Shown: positions 25,214 through 33,369 of the stretch, in pieces | How the letters are laid out: each line of letters begins with the position of its first letter | Position numbering within the stretch: position 1 is the stretch's first letter | Assembly (NCBI GenBank): GCA_036278875.1 | Contig: DASUKF010000016.1 | Location: 1 to 53,683 of the forward strand | Direction: 5' to 3' | Length of the DNA: 53,683 nt | Source: JANWLD01 sp036278875 | GTDB taxonomy: Bacteria > Patescibacteriota > Saccharimonadia > Saccharimonadales > 2-12-FULL-41-12 | Translations under genes and position numbers: made by a program | The notes under the pieces: model-generated | What the model was told of the DNA's origin: nothing | Databases searched by the model: none | What the model saw: only the letters and a program-made list of their open reading frames with translations

Positions 25214-25861
25214 ATGAGCAGAGGCATAGAATATCTTCAGGGACCGGAGAAAAGGGGGCTGGATCTTACAGTCTCATCGATTCTTTCTTTGCCTGCACTA
25301 GGGATCGCCGGATTAACCGCCGCCGCCTTGAACCGGGAGGTAGGCGGATGGAGAAATTCGCTCTTCATGCAAAAAAGGGTAGTAGGCGATGGAGAAATTA
25401 TAATCCCTAAATTACGCACATTGCACCCTGATAAGACCCAGGGCAGGTTGGTATCATATGGACCGCAGGATCCCAGAGCCGGCACAATGGGAAGATTTGT
25501 AAGACAAGTAGGTTTGGATGAAACTTTGCAAATGCTGAGCGTACTAAGGGGTGATATGTCCATGGTAGGTCCCCGCCCGCGGCCTCAACTTGAATTTGAA
25601 GAATATGAACAGGCAGACCCTGTGCTTTTTGAGGAATGGAACGAGGCATACCATTCGATGAAGCCGGGCATATTCGGTTCCAGCCAGTTGATGAGGCATG
25701 GACATGCAATAAATGGAACCGACGAGATAAGGGTGGAGTCTATGCGTATGGAACTCCAGTATGCCGAAGAAGCGGCACTGGCAACGGATTTAAGGATACT
25801 GATAGGGGCTATACCGGGAATTCCACGGGCCGCCGTAAGTGCCTACGCCGAAGCAGCCTAG
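25214..25861 (+). CDS. Bacterial sugar transferase (polyprenyl-phosphate glycosyl-1-phosphate transferase)
   Basis: A 215-residue monotopic membrane enzyme (PF02397 type) that places a sugar phosphate on undecaprenyl phosphate to begin a surface glycan. EKRGLDLTVSSILSLPALG gives the conserved KR..D and the re-entrant helix. KLRTL is the conserved basic step, and GLDETLQMLSVLRGDMSMVG with PRPRP is the catalytic core. No other glycan genes are nearby; it is wedged between grpE and dnaK. TATATT at 25192-25197 may be its own -10 box. Confidence 0.87.
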   Translation: MSRGIEYLQGPEKRGLDLTVSSILSLPALGIAGLTAAALNREVGGWRNSLFMQKRVVGDGEIIIPKLRTLHPDKTQGRLVSYGPQDPRAGTMGRFVRQVGLDETLQMLSVLRGDMSMVGPRPRPQLEFEEYEQADPVLFEEWNEAYHSMKPGIFGSSQLMRHGHAINGTDEIRVESMRMELQYAEEAALATDLRILIGAIPGIPRAAVSAYAEAA

Positions 25862-25871
25862 CCGTTAGACT

Positions 25872-25898
25872 TTAGCACTCTTGACACGAGAGTGCTAA
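25872..25898 (+). promoter_or_regulatory. CIRCE operator of dnaK (perfect)
   Basis: TTAGCACTC, nine bases, GAGTGCTAA: both arms match the CIRCE consensus exactly. HrcA should bind here and repress dnaK when cells are not stressed. Confidence 0.96.
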
Positions 25899-25909
25899 TT
25901 TATTACACT
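25881..25909 (+). promoter_or_regulatory. Promoter of dnaK, -35 inside CIRCE
   Basis: TTGACA (25881-25886) fills the CIRCE spacer; 17 bases later is TACACT (25904-25909). The predicted leader is about 40 bases and contains AAAGG before the ATG, unlike the leaderless hrcA. Confidence 0.75.
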
Positions 25910-25957
25910 GGCACTACATGTATATGACTGCTAATAACGAAAGGGTAAGTTAAAGCA

Positions 25958-27877
25958 ATGGGCAGGATAATTGGAATCGATTTAGGAACCACCAACAGTG
26001 CAATGGCTGTAATGCAAGGCGGCAAGCCGGAAATTATCGCTAACAGCGAGGGCAATCGCACTACTCCAAGCGTGGTGGCTATCAACAAGAACGGCGAAAG
26101 ATTGGCCGGCCAGGTCGCCAACAGGCAGAGGGTGACCAACCCGACCAATACTATCTTCGGCGTAAAACGGCTTATCGGACGCAAATTCTCGGATAAAGAA
26201 GTCCAGAAGGATATCGACCTTATGCCATACGAAATCGTTAAAAGCGGTACCGGCGTAAAGGTCAAGATGGCCGACAAGGAGCAAAGCCCCGAAGAAGTGT
26301 CGGCCATGATACTTTCCAAGCTGAAGGCAGATGCCGAAGCTTTTCTCGGAAGCCCGGTCTCGGAGGCTGTCATAACCGTACCGGCTTATTTCGATGACTC
26401 CCAGAGGCAGGCTACTAAAGATGCAGGCAAGATTGCCGGCCTGGAAGTAAAAAGGATAATCAATGAACCGACAGCGGCCGCTCTGGCTTACGGCTTGGAC
26501 AAAGGCAAGGAAGAGAAGATCGCAGTCTTTGACCTTGGTGGCGGTACATTCGACATCTCCATTCTCCAATTAGGCGACGGTGTGTTCGAAGTATTAAGCA
26601 CCAACGGCGACACGCATCTGGGCGGCGAAGACTTCGACCTCCGCATAGTCAATCATTTCGTTGAAGAGTTCAAGAAAGAATCCGGCATAGACGTCAGAGA
26701 AGACAAGGCTGCCATGCAAAGGCTCAAAGAAGAGGCTGAAAAAGCTAAGAAAGAACTTTCCACTACGGAAGTTGCCGATATAAACCTGCCGTTCCTTACT
26801 GCCGATGCAGAAGGACCGAAGCACTTCGAATACAAGCTTAGCCGGGCCAAACTTATCGACCTGGTCGGAGAACTTATCGACCAGACTGCAGGCCCGTGCG
26901 AAAAAGCCTTGAAAGACGCAAAGCTTAAAAGCAGCGATATAAATGAAGTAATCCTGGTCGGCGGTATGACCCGTATGCCGGCCGTAATCGACAAAGTAAA
27001 AGATATATTCGGCAAGGAGCCGAAGCAAGGCGTCAATCCTGATGAAGTAGTAGCCGTCGGCGCGGCTATTCAGGCAGGTGTTCTGCAGGGCGATGTCAAG
27101 GACGTGCTTCTTTTAGATGTAACTCCGCTTTCGCTGGGAATCGAAACTCTAGGTGGCGTTGCTACCAAGCTGATAGAGCGCAACACTACCATACCTACCA
27201 GCAAAAGCGAGGTATTTTCCACCGCCGCAGACAACCAGCCCCAGGTCGAAATACATGTAGTCCAGGGCGAGCGCGAAATGGTCGCCGACAACAAATCGCT
27301 TGGCCGGTTCGTACTGGACGGTATCCCGCCCGCACCACGCGGCGTACCGCAGGTAGAAGTCACCTTTAACATCGACGCCAATGGAATTTTGAATGTAACT
27401 GCCAAAGACAAAGGTTCCGGCAAGGAACAGAGCATTACTATTTCCGGCAGCGGCAATTTGGATAAAGAAGAAGTCGAAAAAGCCGCTAAGGAAGCCGAAG
27501 CACATGCCGATGAAGATAAGAAAAAGCGTGAGCAGGTAGAACTGCGCAACCAGCTTGAAAACGCGACTTATCAGGCTGAGAAACTGAAGACCGAGCAGAA
27601 GGACAAACTGTCCGACGAAGATAAAAAGACCATCGACGAAGCGGTTGAGTCCGCCAAGAAAGTCCTAAAGGATGAGAAGGCCGACATAACGGCGCTAGAG
27701 AACGCGGCCAAGGAATTGAATGACAAGATAATGCCTATTGGCACCAAGATGTACGAGCAGGCTGATAAGGAAGATGAAGCCAAAGATAACAAAGAAGCGG
27801 ATGATAAGAAAACTGCAGACAAAAAGGACAAGGACGAACCGATAGAAGGTGAAGTCGTCGACGACGAAAAGAAATAA
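25958..27877 (+). CDS. dnaK: Hsp70 chaperone DnaK
   Basis: A 639-residue chaperone. The ATPase domain begins IIGIDLGTTNSA; NEPTAAALAYGLDKG, FDLGGGTFDISIL and VGGMTRMPAV follow. The linker and substrate domain (VLLLDVTPLSLGIETLGG) and a helical lid come next. The tail is very Lys/Asp/Glu-rich with the usual EGEVVDDEKK-like ending. Length and motifs are standard. It is controlled by the CIRCE at 25872. Confidence 0.98.
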   Translation: MGRIIGIDLGTTNSAMAVMQGGKPEIIANSEGNRTTPSVVAINKNGERLAGQVANRQRVTNPTNTIFGVKRLIGRKFSDKEVQKDIDLMPYEIVKSGTGVKVKMADKEQSPEEVSAMILSKLKADAEAFLGSPVSEAVITVPAYFDDSQRQATKDAGKIAGLEVKRIINEPTAAALAYGLDKGKEEKIAVFDLGGGTFDISILQLGDGVFEVLSTNGDTHLGGEDFDLRIVNHFVEEFKKESGIDVREDKAAMQRLKEEAEKAKKELSTTEVADINLPFLTADAEGPKHFEYKLSRAKLIDLVGELIDQTAGPCEKALKDAKLKSSDINEVILVGGMTRMPAVIDKVKDIFGKEPKQGVNPDEVVAVGAAIQAGVLQGDVKDVLLLDVTPLSLGIETLGGVATKLIERNTTIPTSKSEVFSTAADNQPQVEIHVVQGEREMVADNKSLGRFVLDGIPPAPRGVPQVEVTFNIDANGILNVTAKDKGSGKEQSITISGSGNLDKEEVEKAAKEAEAHADEDKKKREQVELRNQLENATYQAEKLKTEQKDKLSDEDKKTIDEAVESAKKVLKDEKADITALENAAKELNDKIMPIGTKMYEQADKEDEAKDNKEADDKKTADKKDKDEPIEGEVVDDEKK

Positions 27878-27918
27878 AACGGAAGTTTATAGGCCAAAAA
27901 TGGTAGGATAAATAGTTG

Positions 27919-28530
27919 ATGAGGGTGATTAAGAAGATATTCGCGAGCAAGATACAAAAGTCCCTGCCGTACATCCTGATAATAGGCGCGGTTATAGGCC
28001 TGTTTGCTTCGCTCACGCTGACCGTAGAACACATCGACCTGATAAAAGATCCCGGGCATCAGCTTAGCTGCAGCCTGGACCCGGTACTTTCCTGTGGCCC
28101 GGTAATCAACTCCAAACAGGCCGAGGCATTCGGCTTCCCGAATCCGCTGGTGGGCCTAGCCGTATTCGGCGCACAACTGATGCTTGGAATCGTAATGCTG
28201 GCCGGTGGACGGATGAAAAGCTGGTTCTGGAAGTTCTATATGGCCGGCATGATTGCCGGAGTCGCGTTCACTTTCTGGCTGATGTTTGAGACGCTTTACC
28301 GCATAAGCGCGCTATGTATCTACTGCATGAGCGTATGGACGGTGATGTTCGCAACCATCTGGTACGTGTTCCAGTACATGCTGGCCGAGAAACACCTGAA
28401 ACTTAATAAGAAATTTACCGGTTTTGTCCGAAAACACCATTTCGATATCCTGCTGGCCTGGTTTGTCATAGTAGCGGCTCTGATACTTAACCATTTCTGG
28501 TATTACTACGGTCCGAAACTAGGGTTCTAG
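27919..28530 (+). CDS. VKOR-family disulfide oxidoreductase, membrane
   Basis: 203 residues with about five membrane helices. It would reoxidise a periplasmic DsbA-like partner and hand electrons to quinone. The loop cysteines C51 and C59 (LSCSLDPVLSCGPVINS) and the active pair CIYC at 133-136 are all present in the VKOR order. An in-frame TTG precedes the ATG at 27919 by one codon. No thioredoxin domain is fused, so the DsbA partner must be encoded elsewhere. It lies between dnaK and dnaJ. It may support folding of the cysteine-containing surface proteins seen here, which is inference. Confidence 0.88.
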   Translation: MRVIKKIFASKIQKSLPYILIIGAVIGLFASLTLTVEHIDLIKDPGHQLSCSLDPVLSCGPVINSKQAEAFGFPNPLVGLAVFGAQLMLGIVMLAGGRMKSWFWKFYMAGMIAGVAFTFWLMFETLYRISALCIYCMSVWTVMFATIWYVFQYMLAEKHLKLNKKFTGFVRKHHFDILLAWFVIVAALILNHFWYYYGPKLGF

Positions 28531-28533
28531 CGT

Positions 28534-28830
28534 ATGTCTTTTCACCTGCTTAAGCGGACCTTTACCAAGTCCGAGAAATCTACGATAGACAAAGCTATGA
28601 CTATCGTAGCCGTTATACATCCCCTGAGCGCACTGCCGCAGGTGGTAGAAATATTCTCAACCCGTAACGCCAGTGGAGTATCATTAGTTACCTGGGTACT
28701 TTTTATGCTTATTGGAGTAATATTTATGCTTTATGCACTAATACATAACATAAAACCGATGATTTTAAATCAAATAATATGGTTTATTATGGATTTTCTG
28801 GTAGTTATAGGGGTCTTGATGTATGGCTAA
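28534..28830 (+). CDS. SemiSWEET/PQ-loop family small transporter
   Basis: 98 residues with three predicted helices. HPLSALPQVVEIFSTRNASG has the PQ motif (35-36) with the conserved SALPQ and the Asn/Ser-rich turn, then VSLVTWVLFMLIG, and a third helix near 75-95 containing the conserved N and D. SemiSWEETs dimerise to move sugars by facilitated diffusion. It starts 3 bases after the VKOR gene and overlaps dnaJ by 8 bases. Confidence 0.82.
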   Translation: MSFHLLKRTFTKSEKSTIDKAMTIVAVIHPLSALPQVVEIFSTRNASGVSLVTWVLFMLIGVIFMLYALIHNIKPMILNQIIWFIMDFLVVIGVLMYG

Positions 28831-29935
28831 AAGAGATTATTACGAAGTATTGGGCGTAGCAAAGAACGCATCCGACGACGAGATAAAGAAGGCTTTCCGC
28901 AGAAAGGCCGTAGAATATCATCCCGACAAGCAAGGCGGCGACGAGGAAAAGTTCAAAGAGATAAACGAAGCCTATGAAGTTTTGAAAGATTCCAAGAAAC
29001 GCCAGCGCTACGACCAGTTCGGCCATGCCGGTGTGGGGTCGTCAGCGGCCAGTGACGGCGGCAATCCGTTCGCCGGTTTTGGCGGTTTCGGCGGCCAGGG
29101 ACAGAATATTAATTTTGATTTCGGTGATTTGGGGCTGGGCGATATACTGGGCAGTTTCTTCGGCGGCGACGGGCCTTCTTCCGGTTCCCGACGTGCACGT
29201 GGCAACGACGTAGAAACAGCCGTAGAGCTTGAATTCGAAGAAGCCGTATTCGGTACGGAAAAAAATTTAAAGCTCAAGCTTGATGATGCCTGCAGCCACT
29301 GCAAAGGCACCACTGTAGAACCGGGCTACGAACTGAAAACCTGCGATATCTGCAAAGGCTCCGGGCAAGTGGTAAGGTCAATGCAGACGATATTCGGCAA
29401 CATCCAGCAGCAGACAGTTTGCGACAACTGCAAGGGGACGGGCAAAGTACCGGAAAAGGTCTGCAGCGTATGCCGCGGCAAAGGAACCGAAAAGAAGACC
29501 CAGGACATAAAACTTAAAGTGCCGGCCGGCATAGACGACGGTGCGACTATACGCTTGCGCGAACACGGCGAAGCTATAGCCAACGGACCGAAAGGCGATC
29601 TTTATGTACATGTACGGGTCAGGCCGCACAAGAGATTCACTAGGGAAGGCGAACTTATACTTAGCGAAGAGCATATAAGCATGGTTGACGCGGCTCTGGG
29701 CACGCAGATAGAAGTAGAAACCGTAGACGGACCGGTGAAGATGAAAGTCCCGGCCGGAACCCAAAGCGGGGCTGATTTCAAACTTTCCGGGCACGGCATG
29801 CCAAGGATACGCAGCGGCCAGAGAGGCGCGCATATTGTAACGATAATCGTCGATACGCCTACCAAATTATCCAAAGAGCAAACGGCAATCCTGGAAAAGT
29901 TCAAAAACAGCAAGAAATCCCGGTTCGGTTTTTAA
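28823..29935 (+). CDS. dnaJ: Hsp40 co-chaperone DnaJ
   Basis: A 370-residue type I DnaJ. The J domain has HPD at 33-35. A Gly/Phe-rich stretch runs from about 75 to 125. Four zinc motifs follow: CSHCKGT, CDICKGSG, CDNCKGTG and CSVCRGKG. The first has Thr where the last Gly is usual. The C-terminal substrate domains are complete. Its start overlaps the SemiSWEET gene, so translation is coupled and expression probably follows dnaK. Confidence 0.97.
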   Translation: MAKRDYYEVLGVAKNASDDEIKKAFRRKAVEYHPDKQGGDEEKFKEINEAYEVLKDSKKRQRYDQFGHAGVGSSAASDGGNPFAGFGGFGGQGQNINFDFGDLGLGDILGSFFGGDGPSSGSRRARGNDVETAVELEFEEAVFGTEKNLKLKLDDACSHCKGTTVEPGYELKTCDICKGSGQVVRSMQTIFGNIQQQTVCDNCKGTGKVPEKVCSVCRGKGTEKKTQDIKLKVPAGIDDGATIRLREHGEAIANGPKGDLYVHVRVRPHKRFTREGELILSEEHISMVDAALGTQIEVETVDGPVKMKVPAGTQSGADFKLSGHGMPRIRSGQRGAHIVTIIVDTPTKLSKEQTAILEKFKNSKKSRFGF

Positions 29936-29959
29936 GAAAGCTGATATAAAATAGAACTT

Positions 29960-30076
29960 ATGCTTAAAAAGGACGAACACGGGCTTATACCTATGCTTGT
30001 TCTATTGCTCCTGCTCGTCATTATAGTCTTCGGATATTCTTATCTAAGGATACGTGCCAAGCAACAAGGTTTATGA
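29960..30076 (+). CDS. 38-residue single-pass membrane microprotein
   Basis: The frame gives MLKKDEHGLIPMLVLLLLLV, then IIVFGYSYLRIRAKQQGL. A charged N-terminus, one strongly hydrophobic helix (about 9-27) and a basic tail give a clear membrane topology. TATAAA at 29945-29950 sits 9 bases before the ATG, matching the leaderless pattern of neighbouring genes. It lies alone between dnaJ and the ATP-grasp gene. Its function is unknown. Confidence 0.6.
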   Translation: MLKKDEHGLIPMLVLLLLLVIIVFGYSYLRIRAKQQGL

Positions 30077-30111
30077 TTGCCGCATATCTATAAAAATGAT
30101 ATAAAACCCTA

Positions 30112-31038
30112 ATGAAACCGGCTGATAACAAACAGGTCTTGTTACTGTTTTCCCGTGCCGCTGTCGAGAAGAACATGGCCGACCCGGAAGAGCTTACGGA
30201 GCTTCTTCGCGGTGCTTCGGACGGGATAAGCTACGAGCATGCCTATTACGAGGACCTTATTCAGATAATAGATAACAAAAAGCCGCGCATTTTTGACGCA
30301 AATACGAACAAATCTCTGGAAGAATATGACCTTGTATACCACAGGCGCTGGGGTGATGCACCGGATATAGCTATGTCTGCCGCGATTTATCTGCGAAAAA
30401 AGGGTATAAAACAAATAGATAAAGAAATATTGCGCGAGGGCTCCGTAAGCAAACTGACCCAATACTGGCGTCTGTATGAAAGCGGCCTTCCCTTGCCGGC
30501 CACCATATTTGTTCCAAGGGCGCATCTAAAGAACTGGGTTGAAAAAACTCTAGGTGAACACCTCGACTTTCCGTTGGTGATGAAAAGTACCAAAGGTACG
30601 CGCGGCGAGGACAATTATCTGGCGGATTCCGAAGCGGAGATACTAAAAATAATCGAAGATAATCCCGGCATGGAGTTCCTCTTGCAGCGTTTTATACCTA
30701 ATGACGAAGACTACCGGGTAATCGTATGCGGCGATGATATCGCACTGGTTATAAAAAGGACGGCCCAAAAGGGTAATTATAAGAACAATACTTCACAAGG
30801 CGGGACCGCTACCCTAATAGAAAGAGAAAAATTGCCCGAGGATATCAGAAAAGTCTGCATAAAGGCTGCCAGAGGATTCAGCCGGGATATAGCGGGCGTC
30901 GACATAGTCATTGACAAAAGCAACCCTGATGATTTTTACTTCTTTGAGGTAAACCGGGCGCCACAGATTGAAAAAAGTTCGTTCAGCGAAGACAAAGCCG
31001 CAGCTATCAACCGGTATTTCAAGGAGTTTTTGAAATGA
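30112..31038 (+). CDS. ATP-grasp ligase, RimK-like (first of two)
   Basis: 308 residues. The pattern is ATP-grasp: FPLVMKSTKGTRGEDNYLAD for the first lysine and the glycine-rich loop, EFLLQRFIPNDEDYRVIVCG, NNTSQGGTATL, then AGVDIVIDKSNPDDFYFFEVN with the Mg ligands. Such ligases join a carboxylate to an amine or thiol via an acyl phosphate; RimK adds Glu to a protein C-terminus. It is more divergent than the ligase at 31524. The N-terminal 110 residues include YHRRWGDAPD. It overlaps the peptidase gene by 4 bases (ATGA). TATAAA lies 6 bases before the ATG. Confidence 0.8.
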   Translation: MKPADNKQVLLLFSRAAVEKNMADPEELTELLRGASDGISYEHAYYEDLIQIIDNKKPRIFDANTNKSLEEYDLVYHRRWGDAPDIAMSAAIYLRKKGIKQIDKEILREGSVSKLTQYWRLYESGLPLPATIFVPRAHLKNWVEKTLGEHLDFPLVMKSTKGTRGEDNYLADSEAEILKIIEDNPGMEFLLQRFIPNDEDYRVIVCGDDIALVIKRTAQKGNYKNNTSQGGTATLIEREKLPEDIRKVCIKAARGFSRDIAGVDIVIDKSNPDDFYFFEVNRAPQIEKSSFSEDKAAAINRYFKEFLK

Positions 31039-31520
31039 GTACCAAATTCCAAGTAGTTATAGGCCGTTCGGAGTATATGGATATATCGGACATAGCCCTG
31101 GAAGTTCCGGCAAAGATAGATACCGGAGCTTTCCGCTCGTCAATCCATGCGCGTGATATAGAAGTAAAAGAAGAGAACGGCAAGCCTGTGCTGAAATGCA
31201 ACCTATTAGGGCACCCGTGTTCTCCCGTTTTGAGGGCCTTCAAAACCAGCGAGTTCAGCCAGGTCAACGTTACCAGCTCCTTCGGTAAAGAAGAAACGCG
31301 CTACCTTGTGACACTAAAGATAAAACTGGGGCCAAAAGTATTCCGTACGCCTTTTACTCTGGCGGACAGGTCGAACAATCTTTTTCCGATACTAGCCGGC
31401 CGGACATTACTGAAAAACCGCTATTTCGTAGATGTGAGCAAGTCCAACGTGAACAGGCTGAAGCTTAAAGAATCGTTTGGCGTTAACAAACCGGAAGACG
31501 CCGAGGACCTGGAGGACTAA
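31035..31520 (+). CDS. Retropepsin-like peptidase of the RimB/ATP-dependent zinc protease family
   Basis: 161 residues of the PF05618 type. Residues 20-40 read ALEVPAKIDTGAFRSSIHAR, containing the aspartyl protease triad DTGA at 29-32 and the family HAR. PFTLADRSNNLFPILAGRTL is the conserved second part. In Pseudomonas, RimB of this family removes glutamates added by RimK. Lying between two ATP-grasp genes with a 4-base overlap on the left and 3 bases on the right, it probably trims or activates what the ligases build. The zinc name is historical; no zinc ligands are evident. Confidence 0.8.
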   Translation: MSTKFQVVIGRSEYMDISDIALEVPAKIDTGAFRSSIHARDIEVKEENGKPVLKCNLLGHPCSPVLRAFKTSEFSQVNVTSSFGKEETRYLVTLKIKLGPKVFRTPFTLADRSNNLFPILAGRTLLKNRYFVDVSKSNVNRLKLKESFGVNKPEDAEDLED

Positions 31521-31523
31521 GCT

Positions 31524-32429
31524 ATGAATATGTTGATACTTTCAAAAGGCGCCGGAAATTACAGCACCAGGCGGCTCAAGGAAGAGGCGCTGCTGCGCGG
31601 GCATAACGTACGAATCGTCAATTACGCGGCATGCTATATGGCCGTCGAAAAAGGCAAGCCGGTAGTCTATTACAAAGGCCAGCCTTTGACCGATGTTGAT
31701 GCCATAATCCCCAGGATAGCTACCAGCTATACGAAATACGGTACCGCCGTTGTAAGGCAGTTCGAAATGCAGGGGGTATATACCACGGTGAGCTCTATAG
31801 CTATCAACCGTGTCAGGGACAAGCTCCGCGCATACCAGCTTTTAGCTAAATCTGATATCGGTATACCTAAGACGGTCTTTGCCCGCGAAACCTCGGACTT
31901 TGAAGATGTTATAGAGCACGCCGGCGGCCCGCCGCTTATTATCAAGGTCGCCCGTGGAACACACGGCAACGGCGTAGTACTGGCAGAAACCAGGAAGGCC
32001 GCGCAGGCTGTGATGCAGGCTTTTTATGTAGAGGGCGTGAACTTTCTTGTCCAGGAGTACATAGCCGAGTCGGCAGGCACGGATATCAGGGCCGTAGTAA
32101 TTGGCGGACAGGTGGTTGGCAGTATGGAAAGACGTAGTCTGGATAATGATTTCCGTTCCAACCTTCACCAAGGAGGAGAGGGCAAGAAGGTTCGTCTTAC
32201 TGCCGAAGAAAGAAGGACCGCCCAAAGGGCGGCCAAAGCTATGGGATTGTCGGTTTGCGGCGTGGATATGATGCGTTCCAGCCGCGGGCCGGTTGTGCTG
32301 GAAGTAAACGCTAGCCCCGGTTTTAGCGTAGAGAAAGTAACGGGCAATAATGTTGCGGGCAAGCTAATAGAATATGTAGAACAGAATGCAAAAAAACGTA
32401 AAACCCTTAGGGACAAAATCGGCGCATAG
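31524..32429 (+). CDS. RimK-type alpha-L-glutamate ligase (ATP-grasp, second of two)
   Basis: 301 residues, the length of RimK. The N-terminus MNMLILSKGAGNYSTRRLKE and IIPRIATSYTKYGTAVVRQF match RimK (which has LSR, STRRL and PRIG). Then come PLIIKVARGTHGNGVVLAE, FLVQEYIAESAGTDIRAVVI, RRSLDNDFRSNLHQGG and GVDMMRSSRGPVVLEVNASP. The Shine-Dalgarno GGAGG at 31511-31515 is 8 bases before the ATG. Its target could be ribosomal protein S6, another protein tail, or a small peptide; this cannot be told from sequence. Confidence 0.88.
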   Translation: MNMLILSKGAGNYSTRRLKEEALLRGHNVRIVNYAACYMAVEKGKPVVYYKGQPLTDVDAIIPRIATSYTKYGTAVVRQFEMQGVYTTVSSIAINRVRDKLRAYQLLAKSDIGIPKTVFARETSDFEDVIEHAGGPPLIIKVARGTHGNGVVLAETRKAAQAVMQAFYVEGVNFLVQEYIAESAGTDIRAVVIGGQVVGSMERRSLDNDFRSNLHQGGEGKKVRLTAEERRTAQRAAKAMGLSVCGVDMMRSSRGPVVLEVNASPGFSVEKVTGNNVAGKLIEYVEQNAKKRKTLRDKIGA

Positions 32430-32886
32430 CCTGTTGGATTACATTACGGGTTTCTTGATCCTGTGTCTGATGATTTTTGCTTTAATTAGCCTGGAGATAC
32501 CCGCCGGACATAGGATACATGCGGCTTACTGCAACAGCCTGAAACCTATAAGCCGTCTCAGGTGTTCCGTGAATCTCGAATATGTTACGACGCCCCGGGA
32601 AAGGGCTCTGGGCCTGTCAGGAAGACCTTCTATGCCCATGGACAAGGGCATGCTGTTCGTATTCGAGCGTCCAGGCAGACAATGTATGTGGATGAAGGAT
32701 ATGAATTTCAGCTTGGACATGATATGGCTTAGTCCCGATAGAAGAGTGTTAAGAATCGTAAGGAACCTAAGCCCCGACAGCTATCCTAAGAGTTTCTGCG
32801 CCGATGATACATCCTATGTCATAGAGCTGAATTCGGGGGTCAGTGACCAACTTGGCCTGCGTATCGGCGATTATACCGAACTATAG
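32386..32886 (+). CDS. DUF192 protein with N-terminal membrane anchor
   Basis: 166 residues. A hydrophobic helix at about 17-37 (LLDYITGFLILCLMIFALIS) anchors or exports it. The rest is DUF192: TTPRERALGLSGRPSMPMDK, GMLFVFERPG, MWMKDMNFSLDMIWLSPD and a C-terminal VIELNSG. The start overlaps the RimK-type gene by 44 bases; an alternative ATG at 32470 would drop most of the anchor, so I keep the first. DUF192 proteins are small secreted barrels of unknown function. Confidence 0.82.
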   Translation: MQKNVKPLGTKSAHSLLDYITGFLILCLMIFALISLEIPAGHRIHAAYCNSLKPISRLRCSVNLEYVTTPRERALGLSGRPSMPMDKGMLFVFERPGRQCMWMKDMNFSLDMIWLSPDRRVLRIVRNLSPDSYPKSFCADDTSYVIELNSGVSDQLGLRIGDYTEL

Positions 32887-32900
32887 TATATTAAACAGTG

Positions 32901-33368
32901 ATGAATGAACTGCTCATGCTTGCAGCTGCACCGGGTCTTCTCTGGCTCTTTTTGCTTTTCATAAGGATGCCGGCGATAACTTTCACACTTAGCATCCTAG
33001 TGGGCAAGCTTTTTGCTGAAATTCTTGCGGGAAGCGCATACGATATAGCCAATAACTTCATATCCATAAGCGACGAAAGACAAGTTCAGATGTTCCTGCT
33101 TCTATTACCGGTAGCTCTAAGCGTTATACTGGCAAAATCACAAGTAGGACCGTCAAAGATGCTTATCAACGGACTTTTGTTGCTTTTAGCATCGTTTACT
33201 CTGGTACTTTTCGCTTTGCCTTATACCGATTTCCTTGGCAAATTCAGTGCGGACAACCAGGACATAATTACGACTTATCAGAACTATGTAATAGCCGCGA
33301 CCGGCGTGTTCGCTTTATTGTTCGCCTGGTCGTCCGGTCTAAAACACGGCAGGCACAGGGGCAGATAG
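32901..33368 (+). CDS. Four-helix membrane protein, unknown
   Basis: 155 residues with hydrophobic helices near 5-25, 28-45, 63-80 and 87-105, plus one near 130-148. No family is recognised. TATATT (32887-32892) lies 8 bases before the ATG, and an in-frame GTG one codon earlier is possible. It ends one base before the convergent gene at 33370, with no terminator between them. Confidence 0.65.
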   Translation: MNELLMLAAAPGLLWLFLLFIRMPAITFTLSILVGKLFAEILAGSAYDIANNFISISDERQVQMFLLLLPVALSVILAKSQVGPSKMLINGLLLLLASFTLVLFALPYTDFLGKFSADNQDIITTYQNYVIAATGVFALLFAWSSGLKHGRHRGR

Positions 33369-33369
33369 G

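Noticed and set aside
25982..27549. Long minus-strand frames opposite dnaK
   Set aside because: Long antisense frames are common opposite highly biased dnaK codons. They have no start signals and the plus-strand Hsp70 is complete.
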